From Mermis nigrescens (lineage: Eukaryota > Nematoda > Enoplea > Mermithida > Mermithidae): 64,000 nucleotides of DNA. The notes beneath the pieces are model-generated. The model was not told the DNA's origin, did no database searches, and was given only the letters and a program-made list of their open reading frames with translations. This document shows, in pieces, positions 1 through 29,700 of this stretch. Positions within the stretch are counted from its first letter, which is position 1; each line of letters opens with the position of its first letter. Made by a program: the position numbers and the translations under genes. The DNA is taken from contig JAVLUZ010000228.1 of NCBI GenBank assembly GCA_036768485.1, positions 620,001 through 684,000 of the forward strand. Direction: 5' to 3'.

Positions 1-1717
1 AAAACTTGCCCAAAAGCTTCCGAATGGGTAGGTTTGTCTTCACTGATTGTTTTTTATGTTTTAGCATTTTTTAACCTATAAATATGCGAATCGTGTAAAA
101 CACTAGAAAAGGTAAAATTTACCTTATTTTGAATAGGTACACAGATGTAGTAAATTAGAGAAGCGTAATATTGTTATTGTTGTAATCAAATTTGGTTTGC
201 TTGTCGGTTTTTTTAAAAAATAATCAAGCGTAGAAAAGGAAGGTGTAGAAACAACTATTTTCATCGAGATCTGTCGAGAAAAGATCTATTTTTTCTAATT
301 GAAAAAAACAACGTTTGGTCATCTATTAGAAACAATGGCCAAAAAAGGATTCTTTAGGATCGGTTAGCTGTTGCTAATTGTATGACATGCTAATTAATTG
401 TGCATTGACTACTACTACGCCAATTTTAATCGATGTTTGTTCGTAAGATGGATCTTTTAAGCTTTCAATCGGTTTTGTAAGTTGTTGAAGTTTAGCGTCA
501 TGTTAAAGTTACGTTTATGTATTGTAACGGGCATACATGTGATGGCTGGAAATTTCGGATGGGGGTCCCCGACCAATTTTAGGGGGGCATGCATGGGCAA
601 GGTAGAGGTGGCCAGAGGAGGGGGTGAAATCCAGGATGGTCATACAGTAAATCGTAGTCTTGTACTGGGTCTGCTTGGATTAGCCTAAATACAATCTCCA
701 TAAGTCATTGTACATTCTACTTATATTAATTTTAGAGTACTATAAAATGGTACAGTAGCACGTTATGTGCGATAAATTGGGTTCTTTTGGCACTCACTAG
801 TGAAATCTAGCCGATTTGTGGGTTTCTAACGATTAAAAATACAAAAACTATCAATACGGCACGAAGCAATGGAAAATTTTAATATTTTAGCCGATTTCAG
901 GTAGAATTTTTGGCCTCTTTTCCGCATAAAGCTCAAAAATTGTCTCGCAGCGCCTTCCATTTTTTCAAAATAGCCTGATAGTACCTGACTTTTTAAAACC
1001 TTAGGTAGAGTTACATAATACCTTTCTTTCACTCCCCTATGCCCCTGTGCGGAGGGGATAAATGACCTGCGATTTTTGCCAAAAAACGGCAAAAAAGATT
1101 CGTCCAAAAATCGAGCGGTGGGTCAAAATCTTTCTGGCTTTGGGGGATCATAGTTTCTCAAGGTCGAAAGTTCAAGGGGGGGGGTGAAATCCCAAAATTT
1201 AGGGCCACTAAATTCAGAGTCTAGCCTTTTTGCAGGTCAAATATGAAAAATGGCTAAAACGTCCCATAATGTAGCATGTTTGAATGTAAAAAACTGCATT
1301 TCTAACTACTTTTTGTACCATTCTGACTAGTTTCGTTGCTTTTGTAAGTAAAAAATATAAGAATTCATCAAAAATTTTGACTTTTCAGATCATTTTAAGT
1401 TCATTCTAGATATTTTATGCGTAAACAAAACAGAAATGTATTAGGCGCCGAAAAAATTTTGGTATCTTCGCTGCTTTTATACCCTTAAATCATGCAGAAA
1501 ATGTTTGATAGCTCAAAATCGTCCGACAGTGATTCAAGTCTCGAACCCCGAGGTGGGGTAATACCCCCCCCTCACCCCCCTATGGGAATGTATGGGGGGA
1601 TGGTTGGGGGACGTCCGACTTTGGCTGGGGATCCCCTTTATCCCCTTATACATGTATATATGCATAGTGACGGGCGCTTAATGCATTACGATTTTTTAAC
1701 ATTTTTTTCGTCCGCAG
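1..1717. other. Intronic or upstream sequence of the cullin gene
   Basis: No exon or RNA gene is recognised here. G-rich stretches at about 540-640, 1020-1200 and 1550-1650 look like worn dispersed repeats that recur near 6190, 9100, 14080 and 14510; they share runs of G with phrases such as GGGGATCCCC and repeated AAAATGGC words. The stretch ends in a normal acceptor (CCGCAG) at 1717. The missing amino-terminal half of the cullin (roughly 390 residues by family length) must lie upstream of the window. Confidence 0.55.
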
Positions 1718-17733
<16,016 letters not shown>

Positions 17734-20611
17734 GAAAATATCATTTATTTTTTCCGTCTTGTACTAACGAACGCCACAACTCGTCCGACTGTCACTAACC
17801 AATCGATTTAGGTTTTATTGTCCGAAAAATCGATTTCGATTCGCGTTTGACTGATAAATTTTGGATTTTTGGTGTAAAGTACAAAAATCGGTCGATTAAT
17901 GTTCTTGATATAAAGCACAAAAATCGATCGATTCATATTTTTGGTGTAAAGTACAAAACTCGATCGATTAATCGCTAATTTTTCACTACCGTTTTCAATA
18001 TTTTAAATTAATTTCAAAACAGTTTTTTCATTTGTTGAATTTATACAAATTGTAAAAATTCGAAAAACTTTCTAGTACATAATGTACAAATGGAACTTTG
18101 GAGCGTAAATGTACAGCATGGAAATCTTGGGGCGTCTAATCCGAAAAATTTTCAAAAAGTGCCTTTTTAGGCTGAAAAACGATTGGATACATGTCAAAAA
18201 CAGTGCTTTTCGACGTTTTGGACATTGCTCATTCTTTTTTGAATATAACAACATAAAAAATCCTGAAAAAATTTTACCAAGTCGAGTAAAATATAGTCAA
18301 CAAATGCTTACACGGTGCGAAACGCCGAAAATTTGAGACTCTTGAATCAAAATGAGATAAAACGCTTAAAAGGCACACTTTTTACAATTTTTACGAAAAA
18401 TCGACAATTCAGGTTGATCGTAGCCATTCTGCGCGGGTTAGTAGTCATTGTGGGGGTCGAACCCCTCCCCAAGAACACGCGAGCTTATTCTTAGTTCTCT
18501 CGAGGTTTAAACTAGTTTAAACCAGTTTTTGCTAGTTTAAACTAGCGTTGCGATATTTGCTTGAGATGCTAGCGTACAAAGCGAATCTTGCAAAACGAGC
18601 TATGTAGTACGTTCATTATTGATTGCGAACGATTTACTCGTGCTGGAAACTTTCTGCCAACGTGCAACCTATATTACAAATTTTTTATGTCATGTGTGTA
18701 AATTGTATTTTGTGTCTCTGGCGTCTCGTTTAAACGATTAATTTATTCGTCTGCTGCAATGTTGCGCAAAGTCGCTGTTGAGCGTGTTGTACAAATTGGG
18801 TTTTACGCGTTATTTGTATTGCTATACTCGTTATACGTATACAAACGTGTTTGTGTGTGCCTAGCAAACACTCAATAAAACTTCCTAATTTAGCACATTG
18901 ACGGAAAATTCACAAGAAAGGAGCCAAATTGTCCTAGTATATACAAAAACCTGCTTTGATAGCATATGTATGACGCACATGTAACAGATCGATCGACCCT
19001 CTACCGCCAAAAGTTTAGGTTCTAGTACGTCCCTATTAATAAAGGTTTCAGCACCCTTCTTTGGACTCAAACTTGCGTTCTTGTATCATTTTCTGGTGGT
19101 TTTTTTACTAGTTTCTGATCCCAAAAATATACGGCCGTTTACTTTCCTCCTTTAAAGCATGCTACACATCGCACCTAATATTTTGAACCGTTATATAGAC
19201 AAACCATATATTTGATAACGTATGCACGTATACTTTTTGTAAGGAAATTGGGTGCTAAATTCAAGAAAATCAATCGGAATAAGCAAAAATCTGCATTTTT
19301 CTCTTACAGATTTTCATAATTGTTCTCGCTCTAAGGGTTCATAAGTTATGCCATTTAAACTTGTACACGTTTTTAGGTTTCGTTTCAAGACGGGAAATTA
19401 TTGTTCTAATTTCTGCTCTAACGGGATCTTACGAAAAAATCAGACGTATTTTTACTTAACTTTTGTGCAAAAACCTCTTACGCAATGTTCTGATGTTTTC
19501 TGTTTTTGTGCAGAAATTATTTCGAAATGATCTGCTCCCATGGAAAATACTTTCAGATTAAATACAAAAAGTGAATATAGTACCATCTTGCAGAGAATTT
19601 AATTCTACGTTCAGGGGTGTAAATTTCATTAGAAAAGTTTCGCCACCTCTTGTTTTATTGCTCAAAGAGAAACAAACTAAAAAGTTTCAATGCTGTGAAT
19701 TTAATAATTATTTTCACCACAGTTGGCATCCCTAGCCTGTCTTAGTAGTTCTTGTATGAAAGGAGACAAATTTTGAAACAAATCGTCAAATTATGCGTCA
19801 ACCTATTCAAGTTTTTGTGCACGGTTTTTCCGGAAAGGTCCTTGCCGGCTTCCTTGTACATGAATGTCTCAACTCTGTCTTTCAGAATTTGACTAGGACC
19901 CTCTGTCCGGTTTAAGTTGTGTCGGGCGACAATGTTACCAGGCGAGGCCACAAGTCGTTGGCCCAGAATTAAATAGTCTTGCGTTCCAAATAATTCTGAT
20001 CCTTCCTAATCAAAATTCGTTTTGGCATGCAAGAATCGAAAACACGCAAAATCAATTGCAAAAGTGTCAGATTCTAAATTTAATTTGAAAACGTCTCGTT
20101 GTAAAGTGAAACATTAGAAATGCATTGCTTGCAGAATAAAATTCTCTACAAGGTGATGTCGAATTTTTTGTATCTAGTCTTTAAATGTGTTTTCTAAGAG
20201 GACAGATTATTTCGAAGCACCCTGTACTCCTAGATACAATGGTTTTTATCTGCTCGAAAGATGCTTGACTTGTTAGAACAGAATATTAATCTGAATTAAA
20301 AGATGATGAGAAATCATTTCGAATTACACAAGCTGCCATTGAAAAGAAATTAAACAGCTGAATTCATTGTAGCTTTTGTACCTACATACCTACATTTATA
20401 CTTTTATCATTAGAGTCAAATATTCATCCCAAAATTCGCATTAAACGCTTTTCGATGTTCCCTCGAATATTTAGAGCAGTTGCTAAAATGTTGATATACG
20501 CAGGTTTGCGCGTTTGGAAAGCCTTGTTCTGCGTTTTTTCGCAAAATAAAGAATGAATCATGGAACGATTGAATTGGCTGCCATGCTGAAGCCTTCAAAA
20601 GCGTTTAATCA
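17734..20611. other. Region between CUL2 and the translocase gene
   Basis: The CUL2 3' untranslated region should start here, but no AATAAA lies within the first few hundred bases. A three-copy tandem repeat occupies about 17853-17975. Around 18490-18540 there is a cluster of TTTAAACTAG palindromes. The stretch 18550-18900 is less AT-rich than its surroundings and ends with CAATAAAACTT; a solo long terminal repeat is possible but no duplication was found. Nothing else could be assigned. Confidence 0.45.
17853..17975. repeat. About 43-bp tandem repeat, three copies, after the CUL2 stop
   Basis: Units of the form TTTGGTGTAAAGTACAAAA then TCGATCGATTAATG occur three times with small differences. 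The repeat lies 120 bp past the CUL2 stop, probably within its 3' untranslated region. Confidence 0.65.
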
Positions 20612-20743
20612 ATGAAGAGAAGCAATCCAGGAATTGAGCATGGTGGAAAAAATTTTTTATTCAGTCTCAGTGCCGGTGGAACCGCATCGGTTGTTTCAAA
20701 GACTCTTGTAGCTCCGATTGAGCGAATTAAGCTGTTGCTCCAA
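20612..20743 (+). CDS. ADP/ATP translocase exon 1 (residues 1-44)
   Basis: Starts at ATG 20612 and ends at donor GTAAGC. Encodes a 20-residue N-terminus, then [20 protein letters not shown] and LLLQ: helix 1 with the first carrier signature. Confidence 0.93.
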
Positions 20744-23700
20744 GTAAGCCTGCTTTAGCTTTAATTCGTCATTAAGTTCTTTGGTCCATAAAGATTTAGG
20801 GAATTTTAATGATTGTCTACGATTCAGCCCGGAGGAAATTTGTGGATAAATTTTGTTTAAATGTTAAAAGTGAAGCTAAAAATTGATATCTGCGTATTGG
20901 CATCGAAAAATCATGAAGAACGAAAGACATTTTAAAAAGCTCAGAGGGGTAGCCAGTGGACAGCAACCGAAATCAGGAGTATGTGATGGGTCGAAAATTG
21001 CGAAAAACATGCCAAAGATTCAGTTCTGGACGATCTGTTGAATTCTAGGGGGTTACGTTTGCATGCTCATGTTTGGCTGCAGAGAATTTTTCTGAATTCT
21101 CGAGCGAAAAGATTCTAGCACACCTTGGCCCTACACTCATGTGTTGGCTCTTCCTGTGGCTATTGTAGTGAATCATAGTTAAAGGGTGTTGTGCACCATA
21201 GTTTATTCACGATGTATCAGACAGAGAAATAGGGAATGAAATTTTTCTTTAACCTCTTACTTTGATGCATTTTTGATTACTCAAACAAACGTGTAGAAAG
21301 TATGCGGCAATTCGCTTTTCTCGTTATGTTTTCCTGAAATATTCGGCTTCTATTAGAAATTTAAGCATACAATTCCGCTTTTTGCCTGCTATTGCCCAAA
21401 AATTAGAAATAGTTTTATTTTTTAATAAAGCTTCTAGAAAAGTACTTTCGCTCGATATTTTTATCTAGGATTTGCCATGAAAATAATAAATAAAGAAAAC
21501 TCAAGCGGCTAATTTTTGTATATAATCGTTTTAAAGTATTGTTTTACGCAAGCTGCAAGATGCACAAAGAACTATTGCTCGAGAATTACGGTACAAGGGC
21601 ATCTTAGATTGCTCGATCCGCGTTTACAAAGATCAAGGACTCGTTTCCTTTTGGCGAGGAAATACGGCCAACGTCATTCGATATTTTCCTACTCAGGCGC
21701 TAAATTTCGCTTTGAATGACTTCTATAAGGGTTTGATTTTTGGGCAGGGCTTCAAGCTTAAATCAACCGGTGCGTGGATTCAACTTTCAGGTATATTAAT
21801 CCAGTCCAGACGATTTGATTTTTTCTGCCTTTTTTATTTTTTGAAATTTTTATGTTATAGTTGTAGGAACGAGCATGGTTAGAAACGTCAAAATACATTG
21901 TTTTTAACGCGTTTTCATATTTGTTTAGCCCAGAAAGACTTGAGAAAAATGATTCGGGACTGACCTCCCAGAGTTTTTATTCTTTACTTGTATAATAGGA
22001 ACAATGTATCCTTTTTGACAACCTTCAGTAGGAAAAATTATGAGGGCGTTGTTTAATATCCAGGACGGCTAGTTTTGCTAATACAAAGATGGAAAAAACC
22101 ATAAGTTATTGTCAAAAGAAAAGGTTGGTTAAATTAATGACAGAACCGAACATTCCTTTGATGTTTAAACTATGCATAACTTGGGATAGCATGCAAACAA
22201 ATCGCTGTAACGCAGAATCTGCTGGCAGCTGGCTAAATTTTTTACGCGGCTCAAAGAATGACATTTTTATCATTCAATGCAAGAGGCATCAAAATTTAGT
22301 CCTCATATTAGCCGAAGTTGTGGCGTTCGTTATTTGTACATATACATGGGTGTACGCAGAAGGGTGGAGGGCGGCCCCTTTGAGACTAAAAAAAATTTGG
22401 GAAGATACGCTGAATAAATCCTGAAAAATAGAGTCTTCAATTTTCGGACCGCCCCCACCCTTAAGAAATCCTGCGTACACCCCTGTACATATATACATCT
22501 TTTACATATAACACCATAACATCAGACTGTAGTCTTTTTGGGCCACGCTTTATTATTAATGTAATGTAATGTAATGTAATTTATATATGTAATGTAATTT
22601 ACTGTAGCCAGCGATAAAACAAAATACTGTGTACACAAAAGTTTAAACAGGTACAACGGCACAATATAAAACGAAACCGTCCAGTAATGAAAAACGCTGC
22701 ACTGTAAAGGGACACGAGGAATTTTTAATCCACTAATGAGTGACCCTTTACAGGAAATGAGATTTCGGAAATAGCTTTTTCAATTGATGCGGCGGTAGGT
22801 TTTGTTACGACATTTTCGGAAAGCGAAGTCCACAAAGGAAGTATTCTAATGGTAAAAAATATTTGGCCAAGTCAGTTTTTACAAGTGGTTTTTGGAGTTT
22901 AATGAATGCCCCCTTGTTACAGAATGGTTGTTACAGAAGTTTTCTCTTCGCTTTTCTCTAACTTAAGAATTAGCTTTTTCTGTTTCTTGTGAAATGAGAT
23001 TCATAACAAAAAAATAAGTAAAATAGAATTTCAAGATCGGCTGTTTCGGAAAACTTCAAAAATATCTTCATACGCACGAAGCTGAAATATCACGATTTGA
23101 AATTCTGGGGACAAATTTTAAATAAAGTTTAGAAAATATAAAATAAATGCCTATGAAATACATTTATGGATAAGTCAGTATATTTTCGCTCCACCACATC
23201 CATGTTCTAAATTTAGGAAACTTAGTCGCAGGTGGCGCTGCTGGCGCCACCAGCTTAACTTTGTTCTATCCGCTTGAGTATGCCAGAACCAGGCTAGCCC
23301 TTGACGTTGGTCAGCGACTTGAAACGAGAGAATTCCAAGGCCTCATTCATTGTTTTACATCCACTCTGAAATCTGATGGATTTTTCGGCTTGTACCGGTA
23401 TTTGATTAAATGTATTTAATTATATTTAATTATAATTTAATTTTTATTATTTAATTATATGAAATTATTTTTAAAATTGTATTTGATTTTTATTCAATTA
23501 TAATTGCATGTTTACATGTTACGGCTGAGAATTTTAGGCGCAAGCAGACCACACGTGGGCGTGGGGGTGGAGTATGGGGGTATGGGCCTCCCCCAGAAAC
23601 CAAAATACGCCCCCCAGAATTCACCTTTTGAAAACTTTTCTGTTTTTTCGCAATTTTTTGATGCAAATGGATAGTGCTCGATGAAAAACGTTGAAAAATT

Positions 23701-26700
23701 GTGTTTTTTCGCCATACCATCATTTTTAAGGCTATGTTTTGACATTTGAAAAATCTTGCCCCTTCTAAAATTTTGGTGCTGCCCACCTACATATGAGGCA
23801 GACGCTGAGCTTATCTACATATTAATTTTTCTAAAGGATTCAGATTTATGGCTCGACCGAAAGCTAGTGGATTGAAAATCAATTCGATTTTCGTTAAATT
23901 CGAAGTGAAATTTTCCTAGAAACCTAAAGCATGAGAGAAATGAACGACAGCTGAATAGTGTACAACATAAATGAGCTGAAAAATTTTTTAGTCTTTTAAA
24001 ACTCATTGATGGAATTCTAGTTGCCGATTTAACTGAACAATTGGAAGCTTGGACGAAAACCCGAAGGAAAAAGTTAAAAAGTCGTTATTTAATCGAAAGC
24101 TAGCAAAATTTTAGTTTTTTAACGTTTTAATAATAAATACGGAATAAAAATCAATTTGTGAAAACAATTTGGAGGCAAATAGGCGAATATGGAAGAAAAA
24201 AGATGTGAAATTGAGGACGGAGATCACACATTGGCGTGGGGGTCTGAATAAACCTGCGAAATCCAAAAGATTTGCGGTTCAATGCATACAGTAGAAGTCC
24301 AAAAATTTTTTCCATGCAATGTAAAGAAATTAAATTTAAAAACTGTTAAATTTTATGTAGGCGGCTGATTATTGTCATAAACAGCTTGTTAATGTCCGTT
24401 TCGATGTAGTAGCTCATTCATTTTTATTTTTTTGAATTTTTTGACAATTAACTCTCCGTTTACTATCGTGTTTTTGCAGTTGAAGTGCACCATCATAGCA
24501 AAAACTCCTAGTTCATATTAAGCCACACCTTCTTTACATGCTGTGACAGTTATTACTATCATTTAGTACAATTTTTTATGCTTTTTCTAAATATGCATGT
24601 TATTTTCTGTGAAAATTATTTTTGAAAGAGGTACGACTAAAAAATTATTACTATGCATAAGAATAGGCGCCTGGTGGATATCCATGCAAAAACGAGAAAA
24701 AATAGATTTCTGTTCCGTTAAACACAACCAGGGGTTGCATTTAAAAAGCTGGAAAGGAATAAACCACTAATCTTTTTATTAGAACCTTATTTTCCTATCT
24801 TGAGTTTTTGTGATATCACCATACGTGGGCAGCAAGAAAATTCTGGGGGGGGGGTGCAAGATTTTTTTGAAGGTCGAAAAATGGCCTTAAAAATGGTGGT
24901 ATGGCGATAAAAACACCATTTTTCGACGTTTCTCATCAAGCACTATCCATTGGCATCAAAAAATTGCAAAAAAGACGAAAAAAATTTTCAAAAATTGAAT
25001 TCTGGGGGTGGTATTTTGATTTCTGGGGGGGGTATTTTGGTTTCTGGGGGTGCATACCCCCAAACCCCCCACGCCCAGGTGTGGATATCACTGTAAATAG
25101 GCCAAAAACTGCTTATTTTCTACTACTCTAAGCTAAACCATTTAAAGCGATGTAAGTGAAGCCAAATCGAGGCTAGACAAAGTTTTGGACACATGGATAA
25201 GGAAGAACAGAAAAAATGCCAATTCAGTTATTCATTATGCCTCCGGCATAGGACACGGTAAACAGAGGGTTAAATGAATTCGCTTTGTTCTAATCATTAA
25301 TCGAAATTCAGCATAGTATTAGCTATTGCATACTTGCATGGGCATGTGGGGTTCATATATTGGCAGCAATCAAATTTTGGGGTCCGGCGGGGCAAAATCG
25401 CCAAAATAGTATTAAAAAATCAATTTTGGGGGTCTGTCGACTTGGGGGTCTTCCAGATTCTCGAGATCCAGCCAGATCAAACATGGGCCAGCGACCGAAT
25501 TGGGGGGTTTTAAGTGGCATAAAACTTGCTGAAATCCCAAAAATATGCCAAAAATTCAGTGCTGAGATGTCTACCGAATTCTCGAGGGGGTCTTAAGCCT
25601 CTCCAGAATCTGACACACTCCCAGAATTAATTTTTCAGACATTTTTTCGTACTTTTCGCGATTTTTTCCGCCAATAGATAGATATCGATGACAAATGTCG
25701 AGAAATAATATTTTTTATTCTTACCGTCAATTTTCCGCACTGTTTTACGTTTGAAATTTTTTAAGTCCCATCAATTTGATTGCTGCATTTGTACGGTTGC
25801 GAATAGCTAAGGATATTGGTTGCTCCTCTAAAAACCACCATGGTCTATCTTGAATTTTGATCTATGTGCGAGTATTCACTTGCGTGATAAATACATGAAT
25901 GAGTCAATAACTACATAGATAAATCAATAAAGAAAATAAATACAAATTTCAAAATAATTTACTACCCAATCAGCATACAATATTATTGGGGTTGGTGGTT
26001 TTCAACCCTCGCAAAAAGTTTTATTACCTCCAGTGATCGTACGGGGTCAAATCTCCACCCCGATCGGGTCGGGGTCGGGATGAAAAACCCCGGTTTTCGG
26101 GTCGGGGTCGGGGTCGGGGTTGAAGATTAATTAACATTGCATGATTGCATACCAATTTGAAAAGGATAAAAACGATAACTTCACTTGTTTGTAGAGCATA
26201 CTAATAAAGCTGGTTATGTTCAACATTTTATTTTCATTCCAAGTTCAAGCATGGTTTTAGCAATTTAGCATTACTTTCAATTTTAATCAATAATCGCTCT
26301 CGCTTTTTCGTATTCTTCCACAGTTTTTTCATAACGGTTTTCTATGGCGCACTGATTGTAGAGGAGCCAATGGCGCGAAGCGCCGAAAATTTTCGAAATT
26401 TCTACCGTTTTCATGTAGAATTTACGCCTTTTTATTGACAAACAGTTCGGAAATCATAAGTGGCGCAAAGCATCAAGAAACTAAGTCATATTTTACCGCC
26501 CTAAGACAATAATCGGCGGTGCTAAGCGCAGGAAAATTTTGACGTTTTTACTCTTTAAACACAATTTATACCGCTTAAATCATACAGAACAGATAAACTA
26601 ATTGCAGCGCGAAGCGCCGAAAATTTCTAAAAATTCCTAATCCTTTTACCTTTTCTGTGCTCCTAAAAATCTCTTTCAGCATGTAGAACGAGATTGTACG

Positions 26701-29700
26701 GCTGGGGGTCTGGGGTGGCGCACTCAAGCGCCACCAGCGAGGTCCAGAGCAGAACCCCCCAAAATTTTGTAAAAAAGCACTCTAATTTTTAATTAGTAAA
26801 GTTAAAATTTTCGCAAATTGGCAAAATCTCGGTTCTGAATTAAGTCAAAAAAAACTTGAAATTGATGAACACCTACACTGCACAAAACTTCTGAGCTGAA
26901 ATGCGTTTTTCGACCTCTGCTAAGTATGTAGCGCAGCAACGGGTCGCAACCAATAAGTCATTGAAAGATGTATCAATGAGAATTTTGTTCTTACCATTTT
27001 CAGGCCCATTTGTGGCCTTCTTATTAACTAGTTCAGAAAACAGAAAATGCGCAAAAACACAAGAAAATTTGGCCTTCCCTTTCATTTAAAATAGAATTAT
27101 GTGTCCTTGTAAATAAAGATAAACAAAGCAGAGAATAGATAAATTGGTACGCAAACATTTTCGCACTTTTACTATTATGTTCAACAAGCATGTGCAGTTT
27201 CATTCAATGAACTAATAGTGCATTAAATTACTAAATTGCTGCGAAGTGCTGGATTGTTTTAACAGATTCAAGCTTTTAAATTCATTGGATCTGTATAACA
27301 ATAAATAATAATGACTCGGCGCGAAGCGCCGGAAAATTTTGACGTTTGTGCCTTTTTAAACTCAATGTTCTGGACACACTGCGCCAGGAAAATCAACATA
27401 ATTTCTGAAAAATTCCGGGGGGCATGTGCCTCCATTCCCCCCGGCTACGCCTGTGATTCCGCAGTAATTTCGGCGCACTTCATGATGGATAACATGCGAA
27501 CATGTATGTACGTCTTAACAACATGGCGATCAGGCGTACTTTTGATGAAATATCGCTAGTGTCGAGTTTAACATATTAATTTTGCTGGTGAATGAATCGT
27601 CCTTGTTCCGAATTTATTTGCTATTCATACAATTCTTCTATGTACCAACAAATAAAATGCTATATTTCACCCCCGAAAAAAGGTTCAACCCCGACTCGAA
27701 AAATCATGCCCCCGGTCGGGGGTCGGGGTCGGGTTTAGGCCGGGGTTTTTCGGGGTCGGGGTCCCCGTACGATCACTGAACCTCCTCTTCACCCAACAAA
27801 AAATTTTGTGACCCGCAGAATTTTTGATTTCCGAAAAATCGTAAAAAACGTCCCATTATAAGCGCTCTACCCAAGTGCCAATCTTTTCGACATCCATTTG
27901 TTTAATATATATTTTACTGAATTTTTTGAAGATGTTTTATATTTAAATTGCCCAGCTACAAACAGCAGTGTCAGAAACGCTTAAAAAATTATGTTTTTTG
28001 ACGCGCATCCGTTGGTTTTGAAGCAGAAAAGGATCTGATGAAAACTTTCTTAATTTTTCGCCGCCTTGTGCACGTATGTTAATCAGTGGCTATAAATTCT
28101 GCATATTAAATATTATTTTTGGTAATTTTCAGAGGATTTATTGTTTCCCTCCAGTGCATTGCTCTCTATCGTGCCTTTTACTTTGGTGCGTTCGATTCGG
28201 CCAAGGGCTGGATGTGTCGGATAACGCAGAAAGAGAAACTCGGATTTTTCTCAACCTGGTTTGTAGCGCAGGTATATGATAACTCACAAGATTAAAATCC
28301 TTCTAAGCATTCACGCGTGGCATCGACCGAATTTTGTGCGTACGAAAAGAATTTTTAAATGTCAAAAAAATTGCCGGAAGCAAAAAAACATTCTTTTCGG
28401 ACGTTTCTCGCCGAGCTCTATCCATCATCAACTGAAAATCACGAATAAATCGAAAAAAGTTCTGAAAATTGAATTTGGGAGTTTGTCGGATTCTGGAGAG
28501 TATTTCAAATTTTTGGAGGTCCACGCTCGCCAAACCCATACTCGGTACGGTCTGCACCATAGGTGGGCAGCACCTAAATTCTGGGGGCGGGGCGGCAAAA
28601 TTTTTTAAAGATCAAAAAATGGTCTTAAAAGTGGTGGAAGGCGTAAAAAGGCCATTTTTCAACGTTTCTCATCGAGCGCTTTCCATTGGCATCAAGGACT
28701 CGCGGGAAAAAAACAAAAAAAAATCGATAATTGAATTCTGGGAGGGAGGGTATTCCGGTTTTTTTTCGAGGGAGGTATTCGGTTTTCTGATTTTTGGGGT
28801 GCATACTCCCCCAAACCCCTATCCTACACGCCCACGTGTGGTCTGCACTTTGGACCATACATGGAAAGCCGAAAAATTCAAGGGGGTATATCGATTTGGG
28901 GAGTTCGTCAGATTCTTGGGGAGGAGTCCACACCGTACATGCTCGTGGGGTGGGGGTTTTGGGGTCTAGACCATGCATGCTCTTTGGAAGGAGGCTTCAT
29001 TCCCCGTATAAAAATTTTCACTCCGCAGAAATTTTATAACCCCCGTCCCCCAAGAATTCGCGATTTTTAGAAAGTTTCCGAAATTTTCATGACAATTGGT
29101 AGAAAAAGTGATTTTTGAGCGTTTTTAGCTATCTGTTTGCTCTCAGTGTCAAATTTTTGGCGCTTCGCGCCATATACTCACTGGGTTTAAAAAAAAGCAC
29201 TTTAGCATGTCTGGTCTGGACCCAACAGAACTAAAAAATCGGATATTTTCTGGATAAAATGAGGCAAAATGAAGGCCAAAATGGATGAAAATCGAAAATT
29301 TACTTCAAGATTGCCACAAATTGACCAGAAACTGTATGTAATTTTAACGCTATTTTAGCGCTTATACCAGTTCTTTAGGTCATTTGAGCCCTAAAATTTC
29401 AATTTTTGACCTCTCAGACCGGCTGACCCCAGATCGTCCATGCTGTGCATCTATGGACGGCCAAGTGTGGTCTGTACCCGCTTCTAAAATTCGAAAGACC
29501 CCTTCTGAATTCGACAGACCCTGAGAAGTGAAGTTTCAAAAAAATTTGTTTTCCGCGATTTTTTGCTTTCTGGATGAGAAACGTTGAAAAGTGGTGTTCT
29601 TGGCTCATAAAATAAATTTTTCACACTTTTTTACCTTCGAAATTTTTCGGATCCTCTCCCAGAATTTGTTCGCTGCTCATGAGAGTCCGCATTGCATCTA

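Noticed and set aside
18550..18900. Solo long terminal repeat
   Set aside because: Composition and a late AATAAA are suggestive, but no TG...CA borders with a target duplication could be found.
22089..22424. 111-residue frame in translocase intron 2
   Set aside because: Part of it is similar to non-coding stretches at 10105-10240 and 38395-38520, a Tc1/mariner-like remnant, and its end runs into the 141-bp MITE.
28469..28978. Overlapping 166- and 117-residue frames on both strands
   Set aside because: They run across a TGGGC-group MITE with exact target duplication and through neighbouring worn repeats; no recognised domain.
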